A DNA stretch of 64,000 bases from Pseudorasbora parva (GCF_024679245.1 NC_090178.1:8905202-8969201), one strand, 5' to 3'; numbered from the stretch's first letter, positions 23,784 to 34,933 are shown. Translations and numbers: made by a program. Notes: generated by a model from the letters alone, not told the origin.

Positions 23784-24260
23784 AGCCTAGAAATCTAGAC
23801 ACACCCTAGCAGCAGCAAATCTAATCTGCTGTGAGTGTCATCTAGCAACTCTCTATACACTTCTGAGCAGTAAACGCTAAACTCTGGTCGGGCCAATCAC
23901 ATCGTGTATAGAGTCGGTGGGCGGGGCTTAACATAATGACGGCCGAGTTGCGTCCATACGTGCTTCTAGTAAACACAGAAACTGGCAAACGGCAGTCTTT
24001 CGAATCAGTTTTGACCGTGAATCTGGAAGACTTGGAGTTAAGCTTTTCTTTGAGAAAAGAACAAAGAACGGCACTGAAGTCATTCTTAAAAAGGGAAGAT
24101 GCGTTCGGAGTTTTGCCGACTGGATACAGTTGTAGCGCTATCCTATCGCGTGCAGAGGGAGTTTGAAAGACAACCGTTTATCCCGCCCCTCGGATTGAGC
24201 CCTGTCAATGGTGAGTTTCCAGACCAAATATCTTGATGTTGGTCTGGCTTGTCAGTCTAG
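23784..24260 (+). mobile_element. hAT-type MITE carrying a helicase-like coding fragment (copy 2)
   Basis: Flanked by a perfect 8-bp duplication CCGGCTGT (23775-23782 and 24261-24268). The ends are TAGCCTAG and GTCAGTCTAG. The frame at 23936-24166 is better preserved than in copy 1: an LEDLELSFSLRKEQRTALK segment and then FGVLPTGYS, which fits the Q-motif and Walker A start of a RecQ-like helicase. The frame is lost where the GKS of Walker A should follow. Both copies share the fragment, so it was in the family before these two insertions. Confidence 0.7.
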
Positions 24261-24554
24261 CCGGCTGTGAATTTGTATCCGCATGGAGGACCACTGACTC
24301 TCTTCAGCTGAATACTGACTTTAATTTCATTTATTTAATTCATTTATTTATATAGCACATGTAATGTAACAGCTTTTGCCCAAAGTGTTCCACGAACACT
24401 AAAAACATATAAATAAAATGAATACAAAGAAAAAATAAACAAAGAAAACTGCACCAGAGAAGGAACACAGAACACAGACAAGGTGAAGCACCCATCATGA
24501 AGAAGCCGTGTAACGTCTTAAAAACAAGCAATAAAGTCTTGCGATAGTATACTC

Positions 24555-24712
24555 AACTCCAAAGAACCTTTTATGCTAAAAAGGTTCTATAATAACAAGA
24601 AAGAACCCTTTTGGCACTTAAAAAAAGGTTCTATATAGAACCTTTTAGGGGTTCCAAATACATCGCACTTATAGAACCTTTTAAGGTTCTGGAACCTTTT
24701 CGTTTAAGAGTG
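24555..24712. repeat. Short repeat with many AGAACCTTTT motifs in both orientations
   Basis: AAGGTTCTAT and its complement recur at least six times within about 160 bp, including the palindrome GGTTCTATATAGAACC. It is probably a small foldback MITE whose ends were not defined. Confidence 0.5.
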
Positions 24713-25150
24713 TAAATTTTAAATAGTGTGCCACTTCCGGATTTATAGGGCCAAACGTAACAACCTCAGTTTTATTATCATTTAATTTTAAAAAGTTTGC
24801 AGCCATCCAGGATTTGATGTCCTGTAAACAGGCCAATAAGTTATCAATAATGTTCATGTTCGACTGGAGGCTAGATCTTAGTGTCGTCAGCATAGACGTA
24901 CATACAGAACAGGATTTTGTGTTTTCGTGAAAATGGATTCTAAAGGCAACATATAAAGAGAGAATAATGTTGCAAAAATGGAACCCTGAGGTATCCACAA
25001 GGAAGAGTTGATCTGGATAAACTTCCTTTCCCTTTGAAGACAGAGAAGGATCGGTATGATTTAAACCACTCAAGCACTTTTCCATTAAGTCCAACCCAGT
25101 GTTTCAGAAAATCAATCAATATTGTGATCCATCATATCGAAAGCCACACT
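24681..25150 (-). pseudogene. Rex1/CR1-like LINE reverse transcriptase fragment
   Basis: A 137-aa frame on the - strand carries the palm-to-thumb segment of a non-LTR RT: a CLQDIKSWMAANFLKLNDNK stretch followed by TEVVTFGP, the LQLNxDKTE-type motif of Rex1 elements. Upstream RT motifs are missing or frameshifted. A separate + strand fragment of a similar element lies at 44560-45125. Confidence 0.6.
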
Positions 25151-25229
25151 GAGGTGGAGTGAAATGAGAAAAGCATTATCACCATTGTCCAGTGCCAAAA
25201 AGATGTCATTCAAAATGTTCACCAGAACA

Positions 25230-25510
25230 ATCATTGTTACTACTACTATTATTATCACTATTAATGGCTTTATCAATATCTACCATTATTAATATTATTA
25301 TTACTATTACTACTATTGTTTTTATTTGTCCTCTTCCTGACCCTTTAACCTTCCCCTCATTCCGGATGAAATGAGTATATTTGTTAATATGTTTGTCATT
25401 ACTACTACTGATAATACTATTAATACTATTTGTCATTTCTAATTAATTGGATTTATCATTATTATTGTTATTATTATTAATATTGCTATTACTATTGCTG
25501 TTGTCACCTT
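25230..25510. repeat. ATT/ACT-rich imperfect microsatellite
   Basis: Trinucleotide-biased tract dominated by ATT and ACT, interrupted by a unique stretch at about 25325-25370. Confidence 0.8.
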
Positions 25511-25635
25511 CTTCATACCCCATTTTATTTCCTTATTTATACACATGTATTTTTTGGTTATGTCTGTTGTACTTCCCTACATGATTCTTTATTCATACAT
25601 TAACACTCCCACACCAGTTACACTCACAGTTACAC

Positions 25636-25687
25636 ACACACACAAACACACACACACACACACACACATACATACACACGCACACAT
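25636..25687. repeat. (CA)n microsatellite, imperfect
   Basis: ACAC tract with CATACA and ACGC interruptions. Confidence 0.9.
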
Positions 25688-25799
25688 CGTACTGGCATGT
25701 TATGTTTTGTTGGCCCTTGTATTTGTATTTTACAACTTCTCACGTTGAACACACGAGTATGTGTCAATTATTTTTAGTAGTGGAACACTGAGAGCAAAA

Positions 25800-26115
25800 G
25801 GCTCACAGAATGTCCTGACCTTCTTCTCATGCCATTTGCTGGCTGTATCGTAGGGGGTTGTACACAGGATTCAGCTCTAGGACCCTCAGAAAGTTCAGCC
25901 TGAGCTTGAAAAGGAGATGATGTAGTATCCCCTTCTTGAATCTGTTGAGGTGGCCTTACAAAATTGGGTACCGCAGATTCATGAAAACATAAGGCCTGGA
26001 GCCTAATAGTGCTGTAAGTGGAGGGCGCCCTCTTCGAGGGGATGTCAGAACGGGATGTGGATCAGGTGACCACACAGAGCGGTAAGGTTTCAGCAGATTA
26101 TAATGAATAACTTTA
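25800..26115 (-). pseudogene. 3' end of the gypsy pol gene, displaced by insertion
   Basis: On the - strand the sequence next to 26115 continues the integrase frame that stops at 32018, with a KVIHYNLLKPY segment. If the insert and one TA are removed, the frame runs across without a gap. Further left the frame decays. This supports a precise insertion of the CACTG element into a once-continuous pol gene. Confidence 0.65.
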
Positions 26116-27099
26116 CACTGTAAGCAATTGCTGTAAATTTACAGCCAATTTTCAACACTAAAATGCCGTTTTCTTGTTAAACAGTTTAATACTGTAGTTA
26201 GCAATGCATTGTGGGCTGCTTAATTTGGAGGAACAGGAAAGAGGCCCTAAACAGTATGCTAATGTTTTAAATTACAGTACACGACAGTATTTTTTGGAAA
26301 CTGAGTGTTGACTGTGGAGTTTGGAGTACGTTCAGAAGTTTGATACAACAAATCGAGGCTACTGCTTTTGGACAATTTTCTTTAATAAAACCTAGAAATA
26401 ATTTGCCATTAACTCCTGGGGAGACTTCAGGAAACATTATTTGGATAGGAGATTTTCCAGAAGAGGACACACAGTTTAGAGGACGTGCTGCATATCATCG
26501 AGTGTTCTTCATCAACCTCTATCGGGTCTTGCATCTACAAAATAAACGGTAATTGAATTTTTTTTTCATTTCGCAAATAATTTTTGATATCAAACTGATG
26601 CTCAGGAGCTTATCTTGCTTGGTATTTGAACATTTCATTTAACAGTGAGGCTCAGATTTGAATAGCCAAAACAATATTACTTTTGGGTGTTTTTTTGTTT
26701 AAATTTGGTAACATTTGCAGTAGAACTCCCCCAATATCTGTAAAAAATAAAATTGCTACCCATAATTTTTTGATTGCCAAATCTATTTAGCAGTTTGACT
26801 GTAGGTACTTAGCCTACCTCATTTGCCTGTAGGTTGCTCTCACCTAGTGTTTACTAATTATTGACCTTTTATAATTTTTCTTCTTAAAAATCTTACCATG
26901 GTAAGAATAATGTATTTGTTCCCTACAGGTGTCTGCTACTTCAGCTGACATTGAGACAATTTAGTCTTCCTGCAAGTCCTAGTCTGATACTGCCTAGTAT
27001 ATTTCATTTAGATTCATTGATAGACACATTGTATATCATTTACACAAGGTAATATGTATGCTTTGACTTGAAGTTTCAGGTGCAACTGGGCAAGTCCCA

Positions 27100-27970
27100 G
27101 TTAAAGGTTGGATAATCATCTTTGAGGACCGTGTAATCTCTTAGGGCATCACACCAACATTTGCAATGGGGCTTGCTGCTGTATTTGCAACTACATTCAA
27201 CCTTCAGTTTCAAGATGAGGGACCCTGCACTCTGGAATTCATTTAGAGGTAAAAACTCTTCATTACTTGTCATCATTATCTGGATACATACAATTAAATT
27301 AATTTGTTTGTATTTTTTTCCGCATAAAATGGTATTAGTACTGTACATTTCAAGCCACACATATGGTATTTTGCTTGACTATACAGGCTTTATATACTAA
27401 ATTGTAATAATTAAAAAATATATATGTATGTATATAATTTTTTTAACTAAATATCCAAATAAATGTAATTACTAAATTAAATTAACTATTATAAACTAAA
27501 TTACTGATCTGCCCACATTGTCGCTATATGATATTTGAAATGAGCTGATGACATCACTTTTTTTCTCCAGAGTGGCTGTACAGCCGAATCAAATTCTGTT
27601 GCATTATTTTCATGTTTAACACTGTGTAACTGCTTTGAAATAATCTGCATTGCAAAAAGCGCTATAGAAATAAATTGACTTGACTTTAATATAATTTAAT
27701 TTGATGTCACTTTTATATGTCATTCAAGTCCACTCTATTTGTGCAATGAAGAAAGACAAAAAAACAAAACAATTCATTGCATTTAACTGAAAGCATGTTG
27801 TTGCAACACTCTGATCTTAGACTATTTTGATTTCAGGTGCTTTGTTGGTATAAATCCAGAGAAAGGGACAAAGGCCAAAAGGGGCAAGGTTGTCTCCAAG
27901 AAGAACGGTATGATCGTCCAGAAGAAGTCTTTTGAGACACGTCGCCATGCTACTGAAGAATCTCCTTGAC
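27100..27970 (+). pseudogene. Two-exon remnant of a fish-expanded protein family (SAMD3-like C-terminus)
   Basis: Exon A (about 27100-27246) encodes GWIIIFEDRVIS, then GITPTFAMGLAAVFATTFNL, then QFQDEGPCTLEFI, with in-frame TAG stops near 27139 and 27241. A donor after the second stop joins in frame to an acceptor at about 27837. Exon B then gives RCFVGINPEKGTKAKRGKVV, a basic tail, and a stop at 27970. The CTLEF-x-QRCF-x-x-INPE-x-G pattern is the C-terminal end of a large fish family often labelled sterile alpha motif domain-containing 3-like. The second stop falls where that family has Gln, a single C-to-T change. Function unknown. The family assignment is from memory of the pattern. Confidence 0.55.
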
Positions 27971-28455
27971 TTTTAATGGAACTTTGATATAAACCGGTGA
28001 GCTCTTTAATCTCGCTCTCTTTATTTTGACAGTCTGGCATTACCACATTAAACCACAAGAGAACTGGTATTATTAACTTTTGTAAGCATTCGGTTGGAGT
28101 GTATACTGTACGTTCGTGATTTTACAGTTTATTTATTATTATGATTGTTTGTTGTTGTTTGACAGTGACAACACTGGAATAATACTGCAGAGAGGAACAG
28201 CGGCTACCAAAGTGATGGACATCTCTCCTGGATCCATATAAACTAAGATGTAAATACACAAGCTACCTCAAATGACTATTTTAAGCGGTAAAAATACAAG
28301 CCTACCTAACAGGACAATTTAAAGAGTAACCTGAAATGAAATTAACCCTAAAATGTTTTAATTGATGCATATTATTGATGCCTACTCTCAAAATGTTGTA
28401 CTGTACTTTGTAGGTCTTCAAACTTATGTGTTAAATTAAACTAGGTTTTATTTAA

Positions 28456-29373
28456 AGGACAACTCTGGTGAGAAATGAACCTAGGGGCAATTAACAGATG
28501 GTTACAGAGTAGATCGTTCTCTGGGATGCGTTTTCTTGATAATCGAATGTAAAGAGTTTTATCTTTAAAAACAGATTAGCTTATAACACTAGTCTATGGG
28601 GCACAGAGTAGTGAAATTAAATCGCTAGTTAATACCACTAACAAGGCTCAAAATAGCCTCACACTAACACAGTAGCATAATGAGGGTCCCAACATGCAAA
28701 CCGAAGCATTGAGAACTTTGTAAGAGTACAAACAGTTTAATAAGAAGACACTTTATAAACATAGTGCCTTTCGCGTTCATGGACAGGCGCCGTCTTGGAA
28801 AACAATCTCGACTCATCGAGCCCGAGCGCTCTGCTAAGTGATGAACTGTGACTTGGAATCTCATATGGTCCGTTGTTTCTGGAAGAAAACACTGAACACA
28901 ACAGAGAAAATAAATAAATAAAACTAAAAATGTCCATGTTATTACATTTCACAAACTTAATTCCTATCGACCAGCTCACTTAAAACAGCGCTCGTGGATC
29001 GATTAGTCGAGCCTGTTTTCCAAGATGGTGCCTGTCCGTGAACGCGTAAGGCACTATGTTTATAACTTATCTTCTTATTAAACTGTTTGTACTCTTACAA
29101 AGTTCTCAATGCTTCGGTTTGCATGTAGGGACCCTTATTATGCTACCGTGTTAGTGTGAGGCTATTTTGAGCCTTGTTAGTGGTATTAACTAGCGATTTA
29201 ATTTTACCACCCTGTGTCTACCCTGTGCCCCATAGACAAGCATTATAAGCTAATCTGTGTTTAGAGATAAAACTCTTTACATTCGATTATCAAGAAAACG
29301 CATCCCAGAGAACGATCTACTCGGTAACCATCTGTTAATTACCCCTAGGTTCATTTCTCACCGGAGTTGTCCT
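28456..29373. mobile_element. Giant foldback element with ~380-bp inverted arms and TTAA duplications
   Basis: The left arm (28456 to about 28835) and right arm (about 28984-29373) are reverse complements over nearly their whole length with scattered mismatches, around a spacer of about 150 bp. Ends are AGGACAACTC and its complement. TTAA at 28452-28455 and 29374-29377 marks a piggyBac-type duplication. Open frames inside are mirror images of each other and not genes. Confidence 0.9.
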
Positions 29374-29683
29374 TTAACTAGGTTTTTCCCTTCATGTTTG
29401 GTAAGGGTTAGGGGCAGTCTCTGAGCAATTTAAGAATTTAAAGGGTTAGTTCACACAAAAATGAAAATTAGCCCATGATTTCCTACCCTCAAGTCATCCT
29501 ATGTGTATATGACATTATTCTTTCAGACGAATACAGTCAGAGTTATATTAATAAATGTCCTAGCTCTTCCAAGCTTTATAACGGCAGTGATTGTTGTTCT
29601 GTTTTTTTAAGTCCATAAAAGTGCACATATACATCATATAACTGCTCCACACGGCTCCGGCGGATTAAAAAGGGCCTTCTTAA

Positions 29684-30862
29684 AGGGGGGGTCAAATGCT
29701 GTTTCATGCATACTGATCTTTTTACACTGTTAAAGACATGGAATCCCATACTAAACATAGACAAAGTTTCAAAAGTTAAGGTGGACGTTTGATGGGAGTA
29801 TTTCTTTGTCAAAAATACTACTTCCGGTTAGTCATAAGTTTCGGCAAGTTTTTTGAGATCATGCGTTCCCATTGACGTTAGTGGGGGCGGAATTTCCTTG
29901 TATGGGCCTTACGGACAATTCTACCGGAAGCGCGTGAGAGAGAGCGAGGGAGAGAGCGAAAGCAACAGGCTACGCCCATCAAAGCGCTGGCTTGTAGGAT
30001 GCTAAACAGGTGATATAACCAGTAGCTACTGACTTACCCACTGATAGGCCGGCGGTCGATCTGTATTAGCACTTTCCTCACGCGACGGGCGAATCACTTT
30101 CCTCACAGAGCGACTCACTTTCCTCACGCGGCAGGCGAATCACTTTCCTCACTGAGCGAATCACTTTCCTCACCGAGCGACTCACTTTCCTCACGCGGCG
30201 GGCGAATCACTTTCCTCACTGAGCGAATCACTTTCCTCACTGAGCGAATCACTTTCCTCACAGAGCGACTCACTTTCCTCACAGAGCGACTCACTTTCCT
30301 CACAGAGCGACTCACTTTCCTCACAGAGCGACTCACTTTCCTCACGCGGCGGGCGAATCACTTTCCTCACTGAGCGAATCACTTTCCTCACTGAGCGAAT
30401 CACTTTCCTCACAGAGCGAATCACTTTCCTCACAGAGCGAATCACTTTCCTCACAGAGCGAATCACTTTCCTCACAGAGCGAATCACTTTCCTCACAGAG
30501 CGAATCACTTTCCTCACAGAGCGAATCACTTTCCTCACAGAGCGAATCACTTTCCTCACGCGGCGGGTGAATCACTTTCCTCACTGAGCGAATCACTTTC
30601 CTCACAGAGCGAATCACTTTCCTCACAGAGCGACTCACTTTCCTCACTGCAGCGCGCTGCTGCACACGTCATTATTTAGCTCCACTCACACGACACGCCC
30701 CCACCCGCTCGGCTTTTTTCGGAAAGACTCGGAACAGCGCATCTTTCTTATATAATTATAAAAAAAATAAAGACTTTTCGGAGATATGCAGGATGCAATG
30801 CTACTCTATAGGTACTCAAGATTGACATGACACTGACTGAAACTGAGTGTTTCACCCCCCCT
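29684..30862. mobile_element. TTAA-type element, 1179 bp, carrying a 21-bp minisatellite
   Basis: TTAA at 29680-29683 and 30863-30866 flank ends AGGGGGGGTCAAA and TTTCACCCCCCCT, a 13-bp inverted repeat with one mismatch. No transposase is present. About half of its length is the minisatellite at 30070-30645. Confidence 0.85.
30070..30645. repeat. 21-bp minisatellite (AGCGAATCACTTTCCTCACAG), ~27 units
   Basis: Unit GAGCGAATCACTTTCCTCAC plus one base, 21 bp, with variants ACAGAGCGAC, ACTGAGCGAA and a longer CGCGGCGGGCGAA form that recurs at intervals and hints at a higher-order repeat. Because 21 is a multiple of three, - strand frames stay open (a seven-residue V-R-K-V-I-R-S repeat), which explains open frames of 73-122 aa. 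I do not regard these as genes. Confidence 0.95.
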
Positions 30863-31650
30863 TTAAGTGAATGATTGCGTTTGTGTCAGAAAAATATCCA
30901 TATTTAAAATTTTATAAAGTAAATTATCTAGCATCAGGCTAATCACCGTTCTTATTCAGCTTATGAAAAAAGTGTAGCGCCTCTCGCAGTTCAAAACGCT
31001 TGCGCTACGTCTGACATTGCACACCAGTTATGCACGTCAGACGTAGTGTAAGCATTTTGAAATAAAAAGAAGAATCTAAAAGAAGAATGTCATATATACT
31101 GACTTGAAGGTTAGTAAATCATGGGCTGGGTAAACTAACTCTTCAAGTTTATTGCCATAGTCTAAAACAGATAGGCCTACTACTCTTTTTGCTACTAGAA
31201 ATCTCGTAGAAATGCCCAACAGGATTTTGTTTTATTTTAGTTTTTTCCATTTTTTGTATTCATGCTAAAATTGACATTGCTCTTTGGAATAAAGGTATTT
31301 GATTTTGAAGTTATTGCTTATTTTCCATAATATTCACAATAATGCATATCTTAAGCAATTGCCTATAGCCCTGAGAATACTGAAGTTAATTGCAATTAAT
31401 ATTGATTGCAATGAAGACTGATATTTTAGGAAACTGCTAAATTTATTGTGTTTCTAATACAGTAAAAAATAAAAAACTTATTTAAAAAATGCAACATATT
31501 TCTGTGATTATTTGAAAATTATAATATATATTTATATATTGAAAATATATTGTTTAGGTTGTTACTTTAATTCTCACAGTTTACTGTATTAGACTGTGAA
31601 ATCATTTAACAGTGTGACTACAGACATATACAGCATTTCTGGTTTACAGA

Positions 31651-31998
31651 CTACTACTGTAAAGTCATTTTACATATGAATACCGTAAAAATAACGGTAT
31701 ACTGCTGGCGTCTCTGCTGCCAGCTCTTTACTGTAAATTATAAAAATACAGAAATATACCGTTTTTCTAGTTTACAGACTACTACCGTAAAATCATTTTA
31801 CATATGAATACCGTAAAAATAACGGTATACTGCTGGCGTCTCTGCTGCCAGCTCTTTACTGTAAATTATAAAAATACAGAAATATACCGTTTTTCTAGTT
31901 TACAGACTACTACCGTAAAATCATTTTACATATGAATACCGTAAAAATAACGGTATACTGCTGGCGTCTCTGCTGCCAGCTCTTTACTGTTATTTTAC
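31651..31998. repeat. 128-bp tandem repeat, ~2.7 copies
   Basis: Units start at 31651, 31779 and 31907, exactly 128 bp apart. Each contains ATACCGTAAAAATAACGGTAT, itself an inverted repeat, and CTGCTGGCGTCTCTGCTGCCAG, another palindrome. The array lies directly inside the right end of the CACTG element and is best read as its subterminal repeat region. The last unit breaks off into the terminus. Confidence 0.9.
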
Positions 31999-32017
31999 AG
32001 GGAAATTTTTTACAGTG

Positions 32018-33277
32018 TAGGCTTTGACCTCGAGTCAAGCAGATCTTTCACTTCATATGTCACTCCAATGGCACCTTCTGGTAAATCTAATCTGTTCAAG
32101 ACCTTGTATGGAGCCGTCCATATCGGAGAGAGTTTGTGTCTCGACATAGCAGGAAAATCAACCCATACGAGATCATCAGGCTGATAAGCTACATGACGGA
32201 TGTGATGATCATAGTAACGCCTTAGCTGTTCTCCAGCTGTCTGAATGTTATCAGCAACGGTGATAAAAATGGAGCGTAGTCGTCCCAACATAGATTGTGC
32301 ATATTCGGTTGGGGTTCCGGGTGTAGCCCTGGAAGTTGCTGGGGGTATGCCAAGGAGAAAATCAGCAGGTAGGTGCGCTTCTCTGCCATGTGCCAAGAAG
32401 AAAGGTGTATGTTTGGTTGAGGAATGAACACTCGTATTGTAGGCAAATTCAACTTGCTTTAAGTGGTCATCCCATTCCCCACCTTTGGCATACAGATATT
32501 TTGCAAGAAGATCTTTTATGGACCTATTTGCACATTTTACCATACCGTCTGACATGGCATGATATGGGGATGTCCGTGTTTTACGAATTCCAAGCTGGGA
32601 ACATAGTTCTTTTACCAAATCAGAATCGAACTGTCGGCCTTGGTCAGTGTGCAAACTCTGGGGCACACCATGTTGGCTGACATAGTGTTCAAATAAGCAC
32701 TTGGCGACAGTCGTTGCACGTTGATCGGAATAGAGATTGAGATATTTGGTGAAGTAATCCAAAGAACATACCGATTCCCTTTCTGTGTAATAGGCAACTC
32801 CGTTAGATCAGCAGCAACTTTTTCAAAAGGCATGGCTGTGAATATGTTTTGCATTGGAGCCTGCTGTTGAGGTGTTTGTGGTCTCCTTGCTTCACAAGCT
32901 TGACACTGGGCACACCGTTGTGTAATATCCCTAGACATTTGGGGCCAGTAGCATCTCACTAGAGCACGTTGCAAAGTCTTTTGGGCGCTGAAATGTCCAG
33001 AGAGGGAATGACTGTGCAAAGTCTTAAACACACTACGCTGTAACGCCGGAGGAACTACAACCTGCAGAATCTGTTCACCTGGCGGAGGTCTGACCCTACA
33101 ACAAAGGACTGAATCTACAAAGGTAAGCCTCGGGAACTCTTTCCAAAACTGCCTAAATTCATTAGCAGTACCTTTGAGGGTTGCAAACAGGGGTCTCTTT
33201 TCAGTTAACACCCATTCAGAGACAATACTTAATACGGGGTCACCTTTCTGGGCCTGTAGTATATCTTCATTATCCAT
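32018..33277 (-). pseudogene. Gypsy integrase (retroelement at 25765-41153)
   Basis: Integrase inserts the element's cDNA. The N-terminal zinc-binding region is present (HSHSLSGHF, then CAQCQACEARR: an HHCC module). The catalytic core has a VAADLTELP segment and HTDQGRQFDSD. The last acidic position reads MVKCANRSIKD, where the family normally has Glu, so a catalytic residue is replaced by Lys. A frameshift near 32760 separates the N-terminal half (33277-32612) from the core and C-terminal region (32762-32010). The frame is cut at 32018 by the CACTG insertion and resumes at 26115. Confidence 0.85.
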
Positions 33278-33329
33278 ACTCAGGCATGCAACACTGGAAA
33301 AAGTAGAGAGAGTAGAGGTTTAAGGCTCA

Positions 33330-34485
33330 AAACTAAAAACTGCACAAGCAGAAACAGGCTGTGCAGAAGTAGGTTGTGATTCGGCTACCTCAGTCTGCGT
33401 CGAAGAAGCAACAAAATGGACAGTCTTGATCTCCAATGCTTCGGGAATTTTGCTCTCACTGTCAGGTCGACGAGACATGGCATCAGCATTGCCGTGTTTG
33501 TGACCATATCGGTGCTCTATGGTCCAGTCATAAAGATCAATTTCTAGAGCCCACCTTGCTTAGCTTGGATCACCATCCAAAACCAGTTGTCTCAGACTAA
33601 GCAGGGGCTTGTGATCCATGATGATTTGAAAAGAATGACCCATGAGATACTGACGGAAATGACGAATGGACCAAACAATAGCCCACAACTCCCTGTCGTA
33701 TGTTGACCATCATTTTTCAGTAGGTGTCAGGATGTGACTGCCATAAGCAATGACACTCTCTTTGTCGTCAACATTCATCTGGGACAGAACACATCCAATA
33801 GCTACGTTGGAAGCATCAGTGAAGAGCAAAATCTCATTCGAAAAGTCTGGATAGGAAAGAATTGGAGCATTGGTAAGTGCATACCGCAGAGATTTGAAAG
33901 CTTCTTGTTCTACTTCGGTCCAAACAAACAATTTGCCTTTCTGAGTTAGAGCTTGCAGTGGCTGTGACATTTGAGCAAAGCAATGAATGAAACGCCTGTA
34001 ATATGAGCACAGGCCTAAGAAGGCTCGAACTTCCGTAGGATTTCCAGGAGTAGGCCATTCCTTAACCTTCTGGATGTTTTTCTACTCAGGCTGAAGACCA
34101 ACAGAAGATACAACATGGCCCAGAAATGTCACTTGCTGTTAAGCAAAAGATAGTTTAGCTGGTTTCAGCTTCAAATTTGCTGCTCTCAAATGCTGGAAGA
34201 CTTCCCTCAAGTGTTGAATGTGTTCAGCAAAATTCTTGCTGTAGACAATGATGTTGTCTAAATACACAAGACATGTCTTCCAAGACAAACCCCGCAGTAC
34301 CAGCTGCATCAAATGTTGAAAGGTGGGCGGAGCATTTACAAGACCCATTGCATCACTGTAAACTGATATAAAGAACGACCAGTAGTGAAGGCTGTTTTTG
34401 GTTTGTCTGCCTCATGAAGCTGCACTTGCCAACAACCAGATGAGAGATCCATGGTACTGAATATAGAGGAACCTTTAAGTGCGTC
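33330..34485 (-). pseudogene. Gypsy RT C-terminal half and RNase H
   Basis: Continues the RT from the far side of the solo LTR: DLSSGCWQVQLHEADKPKTA, GLVNAPPTFQHLMQ, and a catalytic box CLVYLDNIIVYS, in which the second Asp of YLDD is Asn. The connection (RAFLGLCSYYRRFI) and RNase H (LLFTDASNVAIG) follow, then a DRELWAIVWSIRHFR segment. Several stops and a frameshift near 34370 are present. The changed RT active site and the stops make it inactive. Confidence 0.85.
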
Positions 34486-34929
34486 TGTAGCTGGTTCAAT
34501 AAAAGTATATAAAATGTAATGAACTTCATCAAAACTTAATATCTTGTGCTTTTATATGTGTTTAAATATGTTCTGGGTCATAATGGTTCAGTGTACATAA
34601 TTAACTTTAGTGGGAACCATTCATGCAGAAATTGTCTTGTACAGAGCACATATCGGTGACGCACGATACCTTTTGCGATGTGCGAACAGCGCCATCTTGA
34701 GACGCACATTTGTTCCAGACTGGGTCAAATGTGCTCTCTCTCGCTCTTCTAACGAGCGTGCTGCTTTTCCGTGCTGTACGAGCAGAGTGAAGGGGAGAGA
34801 CGTGTATTCCAAAAAAATTTATTGTGCTCTATGTATTTCTGCAGAATAAATTATCCTGAGACCTCTTCCATACGCATTGTCTTCATTGAGCATAACCACA
34901 GTAAACACAACCAGAGTAAAACTGCTACA
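34486..34929 (+). mobile_element. 444-bp solo LTR with CGTC duplication inside gypsy RT
   Basis: Starts TGTAGC and ends GCTACA (perfect 6-bp inverted terminus). CGTC at 34482-34485 recurs at 34930-34933. Removing the insert plus one CGTC rejoins the RT frame. AATAAA at 34845-34850, about 80 bp before the right end, suggests + orientation. Its sequence differs from the host element's own LTR at 40888-41153, so a different family inserted here and recombined to a solo LTR. Confidence 0.85.
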
Positions 34930-34933
34930 CGTC

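Larger units (their letters stand above)
29442..31147. mobile_element. MITE with AGGGTTAGTTCAC end, split by a nested TTAA element
   Basis: The left end (TTAA then AGGGTTAGTTCACACAAAAATG, ending in GCCCATGATTT) is matched in inverted orientation by the right end near 31105-31147 (AAATCATGGGCTGGGTAAACTAACTCTT). The right duplication has decayed to TCAA. Its body is interrupted by the element at 29684-30862. Confidence 0.7.
26116..32017. mobile_element. CACTG...CAGTG DNA transposon with TA duplication, 5.9 kb, composite
   Basis: The left end CACTGTAAGCAATTGCTG and the inverted right end CACTGTAAAAAATTTCCC share CACTGTAA, and both flanks read TA (26114-26115, 32018-32019). The subterminal regions are rich in CTGTAAA/TTTACAG motifs, and the right side carries a 128-bp tandem array, as in CACTA/EnSpm-like elements. 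A 2-bp TA duplication is unusual for that group, so a Mirage-like or other assignment is possible. No transposase is recognisable. Inside are a gene remnant (27100-27970), a giant foldback (28456-29373) and nested MITEs (29442-31147). Confidence 0.65.

Noticed and set aside
28664..28979. Paired - strand open frames
   Set aside because: They lie in one arm of the inverted foldback and have no domain.
30070..30645. Regularly spaced repeats that look like a CRISPR array
   Set aside because: Units are contiguous 21-bp tandem repeats with no unique spacers, in a eukaryotic transposon.
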